From: an uncultured Oscillospiraceae bacterium
GTDB taxonomy: Bacteria; Bacillota; Clostridia; Oscillospirales; Acutalibacteraceae
Assembly: GCA_900543395.1 (NCBI GenBank)
Contig: UQQT01000001.1
Span: 44,618-108,617, forward strand
Length of the DNA: 64,000 nucleotides
Direction: 5' to 3'
The notes beneath the pieces were generated by a model. The model saw nothing but the letters and a program-made list of their open reading frames with translations, was not told where the DNA came from and did not search any database. The translations under genes and the position numbers were made by a program. Positions 42,355 through 50,162 of the stretch are shown one piece after another. The first letter of the stretch is position 1, and every line of letters starts with the position of its first letter.

Positions 42355-45300
42355 TTACGAAGCGGGTCCGAGAATGATCGGCGAAGTGCCGGTCGATTCG
42401 TCGTAATTGAGGAGGTATTTACGAAGTCTGACGAGATCCTTGCCGTTGATGACTCCGTCGCCCGTGGTATCGGCTCCGAGGGATATTTCAACGTCCGCCT
42501 TGCCCGTCGTTTCGTCGAGAGTGAGCAGGTATTTGCGGAGTCTGACAAGATCCTTGCCGTTGATGACTCCGTCGCCGGTAACGTCGCCGTAAATTACGCC
42601 CGAGACCGTAATGGACGAGGAGCAGGAGGCAAACGTCAGATTTTCCTCGTCAAAGTTATAGCTTTCGACGAAATTAACGCTTATAATATACTCGCCCTCG
42701 TCGATATCGTCCTTTGACTTGAATTTAAGAGTGACGAGCTTACCGTCGGAATCCGCATTTTTATCCGAGTCAAAAAGAATTGCGTCGGAAGAAAATGAGA
42801 AAGAACCAGGGAACACCTCGCCGTTGTCGGCAGATATAAGCTCGAATTTATTCTTATCGTACGAAAGTCTCAATTTAAGATAACAGAATCCGGGGTTGTC
42901 CGTAATATTTACGTCAAGAGTAAATTCGTCTCCCGCGCGTACGCTCTTGTTTGAAACCGAGAGCGACGCGGAGGTTTCGGGGATGTCAGGTACGTCCTCG
43001 GTTACGGTTACGGCAAACTGCGCCGTTACGCCGTTGTAGGTTACGGTTACGGTCTTTTCGCCCGCGGAGGAGAATGTCTTGCCCCCGTCGACCGAAATGG
43101 TATATCCGCCCGCGACCGCTGACTCCGAACCGTCGGACATCTGCGCGGTGATTTTAAGTCCCGAAGGATCAAATGTCTCGCCGGTTTTATACTCCGTTTT
43201 ATCGGGCAGCGAGGCTACGGATATGGATTTTACGTAAATTTCATTCCATACTGCGTATAAAACGACAGCCGAGTTTCCGTAATAGATATCGCCCGCAGTA
43301 TATTCTGCTTCGCCTGCGTCCTTATTCGTACTCCAGCCCGCGAAGGTGTAACCGTCTTTTGAGGGAACAGATGAGCTTAAAGTCAGGGGCGCGTCATACA
43401 TTTTAACCTGCGAAGCGGGTGCGCCTGTTCCGCCGTTTGCGTTATAAGTGACGGAATATGTTTTGATTTCCCATACGGCGTAGAGAGTTGTGCTCGAATT
43501 TGCGGTGTAGCTCGCGCCTGCCTTATACTGCGCCGACGAAGCGGTCGAGCTTGCTGCCCAGCCGAGGAAATTATACCCCTCTCTCGTCGGAACGGTCGAA
43601 CTTAACGTAAGAGCAGTACCGTGGGTCTTCGTCTGTGGTGTCGGCGCGCCTGTTCCGCCGTTTGCATTATAGGAAATATTGTACTGATTCCCTTTCCATA
43701 CAGCGTAAAGCGTAACGTTCGCGTTCGCGGTGTATGCTCCGCCCGCATAGTACTGAGCGCTCGAAGCAGAAGAGCTTGTCGCCCATCCGACGAACGTATA
43801 ACCCGTTCTCGTAGGAACCGAGGAGCTTAACGTAAGCTTAACGTCATAGGTTTTCGTCTGCGAAGCGGGAGCCGAAGAACCTCCGTTCGCATTGTATGAA
43901 ACGGTATATGTCTGCACAAGGTCGGAAGTGTAGACCCATCCGCATCTGTATTTTCCGCTGTCGGTGGGATAGAGAATCTGCGTCATGCTGTCGCTTTTTC
44001 CGAGCTTATATATCGTATCGCCGGGATCTATCCATCCCCACGCCTCGGAGGTTGACGACGTTCTCAAATAAGTATTCGCTTTCTTGGGAGCTTTCATCTT
44101 AACGGGTGTCGGTGTCGAGACGAAGAACGCGGAGCTGTCGATATAAACGGTCTTTGTCGTGCCGTCGCTCCACGGGCAGAGACACTGAACCTTGCCGTTT
44201 GAATAAAGTGCGGTTATCGTACAGTCATCCTCGGGATAGATATTACCGGGAGATGTCGTATATCCGACGTCGTTATAGCACTTTACCTTCTGCGTTGCGA
44301 TTATACGGCAGTAGAACGGCGTGGGATAGTCGATCTTATCGGGAGTCGAAAGCGCGCTCGTGGGAACCCATCCGCACCTCTTACCTTGATCGGCGGGGTA
44401 AATTATCTGAGTATATGACCCCTTTGTTCCGACAATCGTAATGCTGTCACCCGGGTCTATCCAGCCTATCGACGTTGCGCCGTCCGAGCGCAGATATGTG
44501 GTCGAATACTGGGGCGCGCTCTTTGACGAGGGAGTCGAGGACGAATTTATAAACGCGGTCTTGTCTATATAAACCGTCTTGGTTGTGCCGTCGCTCCACG
44601 GGCATTTACATTCAAGCATGCCGTTTGTGTAAATATTCGTAATAACGCAGTCGTCGTCGGGATAAATATATCCGGGCGACGTGGTTTTCGACGCGTTGTT
44701 GTAGCACTGAACCTTTGTCGTCGAAATTATTCTGCACTTAAACGGCGTAGGATAACGAGAATCGACCGTCAGCGTTTCTGTGGGAGTGCTTCCGCCGGGG
44801 TTCTTTCCGTTGCTGTAATAATATCCGTTGCTGTAATAATAGTAATTATCGATCGTGTTGACTATCGACTTGTCAGAGTTATAGGTGTTGTTGTTCGAGC
44901 GTACGTTCTGCTCGAACTTGACCTTGCTCCACGAGGTCGAAATAAAGAACGTTTTCCACGGGTCGGCTCCCTCGTATTCGAAGTGAAGATGCGTTCCGCT
45001 CGAATTTCCGGTAGAACCCATAACGCCTATCTTCTGCCCCTTGCTTACGCTCTGTCCGACTTTTACGCTGTACGAGCTCATGTGTCCGTAAAGAGTTCTG
45101 TAACCGCTCGCGTGCTTAATGACAACGTAATTGCCGAATCCGCCCGACTGATACGTCGCTTCCGTTACGGTACCCGCGTCGGCGGCGACAATGTTTCCTC
45201 CGCCCGCGATATCCATACCTTTTGTATAGCCGTAACGGGTGGAGTGCTTCGAGCCTGATTTGTAGTAGTACATGCATGTGACGTAGTACGCGCTCTCGCA

Positions 45301-45408
45301 CGGCCACATCAGATTGTCGCTCGCAGCCGTCGACTCGATTTTACATACGGGAAATGCCGTAAGTAAAAGAAGCAGAGCTAGAGCGAATGACAAAACGTTT
45401 TTCTTCAT
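42355..45408 (-). CDS. secreted M23 peptidase with SH3, InlB-type repeats, cohesin and dockerin
   Basis: 1017 residues from the ATG at 45408 (GGAGGT upstream). Order: signal peptide; M23 lysostaphin-type peptidase (about 35-155: YTKGMDIAGG, LYGHMSSY, GNSSGTHLHFEY with Zn ligands); SH3-like wall-binding units (about 215-510, GWIDPGDSITIVG, GWIDPGDTIYKLG); three InlB/Listeria-Bacteroides repeats (about 513-735, SYNANGGxxAP...LYAVW); a group-3 Ig-like domain (~738-815); a cohesin (~820-945); a dockerin (GDVTGDGVINGKDLVRLRK; GADTTGDGVINGKDLVRLRK). It may cleave peptidoglycan cross-links. Carrying both cohesin and dockerin, it could link into chains. Second gene of the cluster under the candidate promoter switch. 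Confidence 0.88.
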   Translation of the reverse strand: MKKNVLSFALALLLLLTAFPVCKIESTAASDNLMWPCESAYYVTCMYYYKSGSKHSTRYGYTKGMDIAGGGNIVAADAGTVTEATYQSGGFGNYVVIKHASGYRTLYGHMSSYSVKVGQSVSKGQKIGVMGSTGNSSGTHLHFEYEGADPWKTFFISTSWSKVKFEQNVRSNNNTYNSDKSIVNTIDNYYYYSNGYYYSNGKNPGGSTPTETLTVDSRYPTPFKCRIISTTKVQCYNNASKTTSPGYIYPDDDCVITNIYTNGMLECKCPWSDGTTKTVYIDKTAFINSSSTPSSKSAPQYSTTYLRSDGATSIGWIDPGDSITIVGTKGSYTQIIYPADQGKRCGWVPTSALSTPDKIDYPTPFYCRIIATQKVKCYNDVGYTTSPGNIYPEDDCTITALYSNGKVQCLCPWSDGTTKTVYIDSSAFFVSTPTPVKMKAPKKANTYLRTSSTSEAWGWIDPGDTIYKLGKSDSMTQILYPTDSGKYRCGWVYTSDLVQTYTVSYNANGGSSAPASQTKTYDVKLTLSSSVPTRTGYTFVGWATSSSASSAQYYAGGAYTANANVTLYAVWKGNQYNISYNANGGTGAPTPQTKTHGTALTLSSTVPTREGYNFLGWAASSTASSAQYKAGASYTANSSTTLYAVWEIKTYSVTYNANGGTGAPASQVKMYDAPLTLSSSVPSKDGYTFAGWSTNKDAGEAEYTAGDIYYGNSAVVLYAVWNEIYVKSISVASLPDKTEYKTGETFDPSGLKITAQMSDGSESAVAGGYTISVDGGKTFSSAGEKTVTVTYNGVTAQFAVTVTEDVPDIPETSASLSVSNKSVRAGDEFTLDVNITDNPGFCYLKLRLSYDKNKFELISADNGEVFPGSFSFSSDAILFDSDKNADSDGKLVTLKFKSKDDIDEGEYIISVNFVESYNFDEENLTFASCSSSITVSGVIYGDVTGDGVINGKDLVRLRKYLLTLDETTGKADVEISLGADTTGDGVINGKDLVRLRKYLLNYDESTGTSPIILGPAS

Positions 45409-45462
45409 AATCATACCTCCGATTAATAATGTTATTTATATTTAACAATATTATTTATAATA

Positions 45463-47328
45463 TCAGCCGGGACCGAGCGTAATGCTCGAAAGTCCCGTCG
45501 ACTCGTCGAAATAAAGAAGATACTTGCGAAGCCTTACGAGATCCTTGCCGTTAACAGCGCCGTCGCCGTTAACGTCCGCGCCGGGGAAAATTTCAGTATC
45601 GGAAACGCCTGTCGTCTCATCGTATGTAAGAAGATATTTGCGAAGTCTTACGACATCCTTGCCGTTGACAACGCCGTCGCCCGTAACGTCGCCGTAAGTT
45701 ATATTAGGGGTGTCAAGCTCAATATCATTCGCCGAAGCCCAGCCGAGAACATTATAATCCTTACCGCTCATCGGCATAAAAATCTGTACGGCAGCGTCCG
45801 ACGAATAAACGACTTTGCACTTGTCGCCCGGATAAATTCTCAAAAACTGCTCTGTAAGCGACGAATACTTATAAAGATTGATATATTTGTCCGAATTGTA
45901 CGTTTGCAATTCGCCGTCGGGGTCGGAAACGAAATTCGAAATATCGGTATAAACAGTCTTTGTCGTGCCGTCGCTCCACGGACAGGAAACTCTGCACCAA
46001 CCGTCGGAATAAATTTCCTCAATCGTGCAGTAGTCGGTCGTGTATATCTTGCCGGGACTCGTGACGAGGTCGGCGTTATAGCACACGAATTTATCAGAAG
46101 TTATCGGATATGATTTAAACGGACACATTGAGTTAATCGGGTGATACTCAATTTCCTTTGAAAGCTCGTCCTTGGACACCCAGCCGAGTCTGTACCCTCC
46201 CGTGGATAAGGGATATATTATCTGATAGGCGGAATCCGTCTCTCCCGTACATTCACATTCTTTTAACGCAGGGGAATATCCGACGTTTTCGAACAGATCC
46301 GAACGCGAATAAACGCCGACGCTTCGCTTGGGAGTGACGGTTTTCGTTTCGGAACCCGAGGAAAAAAACACAGACGTTTTAACGTATCCGCTGTCGAGTC
46401 CGCCCGCGTCGAGCGGATAGTTTACATGACACCAGCCGTTGTCGAAAACCGCGTCGATAAAACATTCGTCGGTCGAATAGATTTTATTTGTCTTGACATT
46501 TCCGTCCACGGAGTCGTAAACGGGCGTTTTGTCTGATGAAAGAGAGTAAGCCTTTACAGGCTGGGGAACGGACGTGTCTATCGAAAATCCGACGGCGAGG
46601 TCGTCCCTTACTATCTGATTGCTCTTTGAAACAATGCTGTAACGCTTACCGCCGTAGACGAGATATCCGCTCGAATCCATATGGGAATTACGATCGAGAA
46701 TCGTCACCGTCGATACCGGCGGAGTCGCTTCGTATAACTTTACGTATTCGTCCGTAACCTCCGCGACCCATACGATATGCGTACCCGCCTCGTTGCTGAG
46801 CGCGTCGCCCGGCTGAAGAGAGGAGCCCTTTACATTCTTATAACACGTCGAGAATTCGCTTCTCTCTATTCCGCCGACTCCGTCGTACAGAGGATTTAAC
46901 CCGTTCATAAAATTGCCCGAGAAAACCTCGCTTACGAATGTCGCACAGCATGTTCCGTACGCGGGGCCTACGCGGTCGGCAGGCACTGACGTGCAGTACG
47001 CGCTTGCAGAATAGTTTAACGGGGCTTTTTCCTTATACTGTTCAAGCGACAGAAGCCCGTCGAACCCGAGCTCCCACGAAAACAGCGTATACGGAACGCC
47101 CCTTACGGTTTCGCCCGCCTCGAAATACAATTTTCCGTTGTACTCGTTTTCATTCCATGTGTAAATTCTTTGACTCGGAGTCCATTCGTAATTTACGACA
47201 GCTTCGGCTCGTTCGAGCATTTTAGAATAATACGTTTCATCATTCACCTCGGCGTTTTCCGCTTCGGCAAAAACGACCGCAGACAAAAGCAAAACGACGG
47301 CTGAAATAACGGAAAGCAATCTTTTCAT
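45463..47328 (-). CDS. secreted NlpC/CHAP-like wall hydrolase with SH3 units and dockerin
   Basis: 621 residues from the ATG at 47328: AGGT lies 8 nt upstream, and MKRLLSVISAVVLLLSAVVFA is a clean signal peptide; an ATG at 47343 has no ribosome site. The papain-like domain (about 30-240) has the catalytic Cys in GTCCATFVSEVF and His in GTHIVWVAEV. Several SH3-like wall-binding units follow (about 250-535, e.g. CRVSCPWSDGTTKTVYTD, shared with the 42355 product). The C-terminal dockerin reads GDVTGDGVVNGKDVVRLRK and GADVNGDGAVNGKDLVRLRK. First gene of the cluster: its start codon is 30 bp from the left inverted repeat of the invertible segment, so its transcription probably depends on promoter orientation. 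Confidence 0.85.
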   Translation of the reverse strand: MKRLLSVISAVVLLLSAVVFAEAENAEVNDETYYSKMLERAEAVVNYEWTPSQRIYTWNENEYNGKLYFEAGETVRGVPYTLFSWELGFDGLLSLEQYKEKAPLNYSASAYCTSVPADRVGPAYGTCCATFVSEVFSGNFMNGLNPLYDGVGGIERSEFSTCYKNVKGSSLQPGDALSNEAGTHIVWVAEVTDEYVKLYEATPPVSTVTILDRNSHMDSSGYLVYGGKRYSIVSKSNQIVRDDLAVGFSIDTSVPQPVKAYSLSSDKTPVYDSVDGNVKTNKIYSTDECFIDAVFDNGWCHVNYPLDAGGLDSGYVKTSVFFSSGSETKTVTPKRSVGVYSRSDLFENVGYSPALKECECTGETDSAYQIIYPLSTGGYRLGWVSKDELSKEIEYHPINSMCPFKSYPITSDKFVCYNADLVTSPGKIYTTDYCTIEEIYSDGWCRVSCPWSDGTTKTVYTDISNFVSDPDGELQTYNSDKYINLYKYSSLTEQFLRIYPGDKCKVVYSSDAAVQIFMPMSGKDYNVLGWASANDIELDTPNITYGDVTGDGVVNGKDVVRLRKYLLTYDETTGVSDTEIFPGADVNGDGAVNGKDLVRLRKYLLYFDESTGLSSITLGPG

Positions 47329-47357
47329 GCCGTTATACCTCACATTCTGAAAACCAA

Positions 47358-47386
47358 TTTTTCGCAGAGTTTATCACTGTATGAAA
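47358..47386. repeat. left 29-bp inverted repeat of the invertible segment
   Basis: Begins TTTTTCGCAGAGTTTATCAC. The exact reverse complement is at 48751-48779 (29/29 match; the bases just outside and inside do not match). The two copies bracket a tyrosine recombinase gene. Confidence 0.9.
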
Positions 47387-47430
47387 ATTCTCCGCAAATC
47401 CTTGATTTTACGTTGTTTTCTTTATTTTCA

Positions 47431-47452
47431 GACGGCAGAAACGACGGCGTTT
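47431..47452. repeat. left direct repeat beside the recombinase gene
   Basis: GACGGCAGAAACGACGGCGTTT, 20 of 22 identical to 48601-48622 and in the same orientation. It overlaps the recombinase stop codon. The pair flanks the recombinase ORF inside the inverted repeats; the copies may be accessory (arm-type) recombinase sites or attL/attR-like scars from capture of the recombinase gene. Confidence 0.6.
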
Positions 47453-48563
47453 ACATTGCAAACGGAAGAAGCGAGAGCTTGTCCATATTCGTGCGTTTTA
47501 ATTCTTCGGACGAATGAACGTAGCGTTCGAGCGTTATTTTTACGTTTGCGTGACCGAGGATTTCGCTTAGTGATTTTATGTCGAATCCCGCCTCGGCGCA
47601 CCGCGTTGCAAACGTATGGCGAAGCGAATGAAAATGCACGCCGTCGAGTCCGCAGTCGAGTACATATTTTGAAAACCTGTACTGAAGCGTTCTCGGCTCT
47701 ACGAATTTATCACTCCGCCCCGACAGCACGAACGCAGACGGGTCGTTTACCGCATTTTGCATGCACAGGCTTAACGCGAAGTCAGTCAGCGGAATTATTC
47801 TGTATGAATTCTCCGTCTTGGGGTTCGTTATTTCCACTCTCGTTTTCCGTCCGCCGTCCGGGGAGGAGATTCTTTGCATTGACGAGGAGACTCTGACGCA
47901 TTTTGAAGTAAGCGAAACGTCGCCCCATTTGAGCGCGCACAGCTCGCCTATTCTAAGTCCCGTCGACATTGCCAGAAGCACGCCGAATTTATATAAATCG
48001 GGGTTGTTCATAAGATAATTTATAAAAAAAGTCTGCTCCTCGCGGGACAAAACACGCATTTCTCTCCTTTCGCATTTCGGATAATTGATCTTAACGGGAC
48101 GAAAAGAAGGATCGCGCTCCGAGGCATACTTTAAAACGGATTTTAAAAGTGTAAGAATGTCAGACGATGTTTTCCCCGACAGATTTTTTTCGTTCGTAAG
48201 AAAACAGGCAAAACCCCCTATGACAAGCGGGGTAAGCTCGCGCATTTTAAACCCGCCGAGCGCGGGCGCGATATGGTTTCTGACAATCGAACGGTACTTG
48301 ACGGACGTTGAATATTTAACGCCGGTTCCCTTTACGGTCAGATATTCGGCACATACGGACGACAGCGTACGGCTTAAAATATTTTCGTCAGAAGAAGTCA
48401 CGGCGTTAATTTTTGCCGATATCAATTTATTTTTAACATCGCGGTATGTTTTTGCGTAGCAGTAGCCGTATCGCGCCGAGCCGTCGGGGTCGCGCCCTTT
48501 TATATATCTCGCCTCCCATCTGCCGTCCTTTCTTTTGTAAATGTTTTCGCCTTTTTTTGACAT
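47451..48563 (-). CDS. tyrosine recombinase (integrase/invertase)
   Basis: 370 residues, full length with an arm-binding type N-terminus (about 1-55: KRKDGRWEARYIKGRDPDG), a SAM-like core-binding domain (60-160) and the catalytic domain. The complete set of catalytic residues is visible: R204 (STGLRIGEL), K249 (NPKTENS), H312 and R315 (HSLRHTFA), H338 (LGHANVK) and Y348 (ERYVHS). AGGAGG lies ~9 nt before the ATG. It sits between perfect inverted repeats with no excisionase or phage genes nearby, so its likely job is inversion of that segment. Its transcript could read through the left repeat into the 47328 gene, since no terminator lies between. Confidence 0.92.
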   Translation of the reverse strand: MSKKGENIYKRKDGRWEARYIKGRDPDGSARYGYCYAKTYRDVKNKLISAKINAVTSSDENILSRTLSSVCAEYLTVKGTGVKYSTSVKYRSIVRNHIAPALGGFKMRELTPLVIGGFACFLTNEKNLSGKTSSDILTLLKSVLKYASERDPSFRPVKINYPKCERREMRVLSREEQTFFINYLMNNPDLYKFGVLLAMSTGLRIGELCALKWGDVSLTSKCVRVSSSMQRISSPDGGRKTRVEITNPKTENSYRIIPLTDFALSLCMQNAVNDPSAFVLSGRSDKFVEPRTLQYRFSKYVLDCGLDGVHFHSLRHTFATRCAEAGFDIKSLSEILGHANVKITLERYVHSSEELKRTNMDKLSLLPFAM

Positions 48564-48600
48564 AAAAAATCCTCCTTATATAAATATGTATATGATTACT

Positions 48601-48622
48601 GACGGTGGAAACGACGGCGTTT
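48601..48622. repeat. right direct repeat beside the recombinase gene
   Basis: GACGGTGGAAACGACGGCGTTT, matching 47431-47452 with two differences. It lies ~40 bp upstream of the recombinase start codon. Confidence 0.6.
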
Positions 48623-48719
48623 GAGAATAATTTACATTTTTTTGCAATGGAATATAAATTCCTTTTATGAAAATTAACTTAACAATCTGAAATTTAAAAG
48701 AATTTTAATATAAAAACGC

Positions 48720-48748
48720 TTGCATTTGGGTAAAAAATACAGTATACT
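48720..48748 (+). promoter_or_regulatory. outward promoter at the edge of the invertible segment
   Basis: TTGCAT (48720-48725), exactly 17 bp, TATACT (48743-48748). The transcript would begin near 48755, inside the right inverted repeat, and run rightward. Now it reads into the 48792-48826 terminator, giving an RNA of ~70 nt (OFF). After inversion it would start in the left repeat and reach the ATG at 47328 within ~50-60 nt (ON). Confidence 0.78.
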
Positions 48749-48750
48749 GA

Positions 48751-48779
48751 TTTCATACAGTGATAAACTCTGCGAAAAA
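48751..48779. repeat. right 29-bp inverted repeat of the invertible segment
   Basis: Starts TTTCATACAGTGATAAACTC; the exact reverse complement of 47358-47386. It begins 3 bp after the -10 box of the outward promoter. Confidence 0.9.
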
Positions 48780-48791
48780 AACGAAAAACGC

Positions 48792-48826
48792 AAAAGCCCC
48801 GAAACCTGATGTTTTCGGGGCTTTTT
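48792..48826 (+). terminator. strong terminator facing the invertible promoter
   Basis: AAAAGCCCCGAAAC pairs with GTTTTCGGGGCTTTTT across the loop CTGAT. It lies 13 bp outside the right inverted repeat and should stop transcripts from the 48720-48748 promoter in the present orientation. Confidence 0.88.
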
Positions 48827-48938
48827 AATAAGAATAAAATTACGTTTGCAAATTATCGACAGAAATATTTTTTTGGCTATAAATAAAATATAATTCTATT
48901 TTTTCAGCGTGGTTCAGGTGCTTTATCGACAGTTTGGA

Positions 48939-48965
48939 GGCTCCCCGAATGGGGAGCCTTTTTAG
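48939..48965 (+). terminator. second terminator-like hairpin
   Basis: GGCTCCCC, loop GAAT, GGGGAGCC, then TTTTTAG. No gene recognised directly upstream on the plus strand between it and the 48792 terminator. Confidence 0.7.
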
Positions 48966-49031
48966 TATATTTATTTAAAATTATTATTAACGCACCGATT
49001 CGGCGTTCTTAAACACAGACATTTTTTATAG

Positions 49032-49188
49032 TACTCTGTAACACCTAAAAGTTTACATCTGATTACAAGTATGGCTGTGTTTAAAAAGGAACGAGAACAC
49101 AGGCAGGCTGTCGCCTGTCAAGTTTGAGGATGCAGTAAAACACTGTCATACGCCGTAATGCTTGTAAAGTTTTAGGTGTTACAAAGTA
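49032..49188. mobile_element. MITE-like element, 157 bp
   Basis: 26-bp terminal inverted repeats with 24 matches: left TACTCTGTAACACCTAAAAG..., right ...CTTTTAGGTGTTAC-type arm (49163-49188, TGTAAAGTTTTAGGTGTTAC...). The interior of ~105 bp has no coding capacity. Candidate short target duplications (TAG or TAGT) are ambiguous. Probably mobilised by a transposase encoded elsewhere. Confidence 0.75.
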
Positions 49189-49202
49189 GTAGGGGAAGAT
49201 AA

Positions 49203-49233
49203 ATGATAACAATACGTCAGCAAGATGAAATTG
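49203..49233. repeat. AACAATACGTCAGCAAGATG repeat
   Basis: GATAACAATACGTCAGCAAG plus ATGAAATT resembles 58968-58998 (AATAACAATGCGTCAGCAAAATGAAATT, three or four differences). Both lie in intergenic DNA next to mobile or peptide elements. Confidence 0.45.
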
Positions 49234-49256
49234 GCTGTAGTTGTTATTAAAGCGTA

Positions 49257-49643
49257 TCATATCGTATCATTCTCCCGTCCGATTATTTTACATCCCGCGT
49301 TTTTAAGCGCTTTAAGCGCGGAATCAAAATTTTCTTCTTTCGTAAAAATATAATCCGTGTCGTACGTCGATACGGCGAAAATGCCGATATTATTCCCGGC
49401 AAGAACCGACGAAACCGCCGACAGTATCCCGATAAGCGAAAAATCGAGCGCACCCGCAATTCTGAATGCCCGCCATGTCTTTTCAACACTGACCGCGTTC
49501 GCGGGAATTTTCTCAATCGGGCAGACGAGCGAATTTTCACGGTCGGTCTTTGAAACAAAAACAAAAGGCTCGTCTAAATCGACAGGCGAAAAATCCGAAA
49601 CCTTGCACACGGCGAATTTTCCGCCGATAATTTCAATATCCAT
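49257..49643 (-). CDS. ACT-domain protein
   Basis: 128 residues, two ACT-like halves. The second half (about 55-128: RIAGALDFSLIGILSAVSSVLAGNNIGIFAVSTYDTDYIFTKEENFDSALKAL) is the ACT_7/CASTOR-like motif of COG3603, where the GVLASVxxxLAxAxIxIFxxSTYxTDxILV pattern binds an amino-acid ligand. Probably a small amino-acid sensor. Monocistronic, with no adjacent biosynthetic gene to name the ligand. Confidence 0.85.
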   Translation of the reverse strand: MDIEIIGGKFAVCKVSDFSPVDLDEPFVFVSKTDRENSLVCPIEKIPANAVSVEKTWRAFRIAGALDFSLIGILSAVSSVLAGNNIGIFAVSTYDTDYIFTKEENFDSALKALKNAGCKIIGRENDTI

Positions 49644-49893
49644 ATCATCACATCCTATGATGTATTTTATAATAAAAATATATATTCGGCAACATAAAAA
49701 TAAAAATGCGGGCGGTGATTAAAACATCCCGTCCGAAAAAAACATACCGGTTCTTTACAAATACTGTCTGTTATGCTAATATGTAAAAGGTTTGCGGAAA
49801 CAACCGTAAACCGGGAGTCATCTATATACGGTAGGCGGTTTATCCTCTTTATAAAAGAGGGATTTGCCCTCTTTACAAAAGGGGGTGTTGCCG

Positions 49894-49968
49894 ATGACGG
49901 AAGCAATTGTTTACATAACAATCGTTTTGTTTATTCTTGTTGTCCTTTGCATTTTGGTAAAAAAATAA
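49894..49968 (+). CDS. 24-residue hydrophobic peptide (element E)
   Basis: Met-Thr-Glu-Ala-Ile-Val-Tyr, an Ile/Val/Leu-rich span and Ile-Leu-Val-Lys-Lys at the end. AAGGGGGTG lies upstream. Promoter TTTACA (49754-49759), 17 bp, TAATAT (49777-49782). The leader holds GGGAGTCATCTATATACGG and TAGGCGGTTTATCC (49813-49844) and a CCTCTTT/AAAGAGG hairpin. The terminator AATAACCGCC...GGCGGTTATT is shared with the convergent RNA. Confidence 0.78.
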   Translation: MTEAIVYITIVLFILVVLCILVKK

Positions 49969-50072
49969 CCGCCCTCTTTACCCACGGCGGTTATTTTTAA
50001 TCACATGAGGTAAACCGTCTGTCTGACGGCTCCCTGTACTTATATTATATATTCGTATTCCCGATTTGTCAA
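49960..50072 (-). ncRNA. antisense RNA of peptide element E
   Basis: Minus-strand promoter TTGACA (50067-50072), 17-bp spacer, TATAAT (50044-50049); RNA from about 50037 to 49960. Leader GGGAGCCGTCAGACAGACGG, 3' end at the shared terminator. Confidence 0.77.
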
Positions 50073-50094
50073 CACCTGCAAATCGGGCTTTTTT
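50060..50094 (+). terminator. hairpin spanning the -35 of antisense RNA E
   Basis: CCCGATTTG (50060-50068) pairs with CAAATCGGG (50079-50087), then CTTTTTTATT. Compared with element D the stem has a compensating A-T for T-A change, supporting a selected structure. Confidence 0.65.
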
Positions 50095-50162
50095 ATTAAA
50101 CACCGCGGGCGGGAGTATAGATCCCGTCCGCGGCTGTATATTCGCTGTGTTTTACCCCGTTA

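Larger units (their letters stand above)
47358..48779. mobile_element. candidate invertible promoter segment with its own recombinase
   Basis: 1,422-bp segment bounded by perfect 29-bp inverted repeats. It contains a tyrosine recombinase gene and, at the right edge, a consensus promoter pointing outward (plus strand) through the right repeat. In the present orientation the promoter meets a terminator at 48792-48826. Inverted, it would point leftward through the left repeat into the gene starting at 47328 and on into the surface cluster. This is the standard layout of phase-variable promoters (fimS-like, and the recombinase-driven switches of Bacteroides and C. difficile). Inversion itself is inferred. 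Confidence 0.8.

Noticed and set aside
47451..48563. Integrative element or prophage carrying the recombinase
   Set aside because: No phage, relaxase, excisionase or cargo genes are present; the recombinase fills the segment between perfect inverted repeats, which fits an inversion module better.
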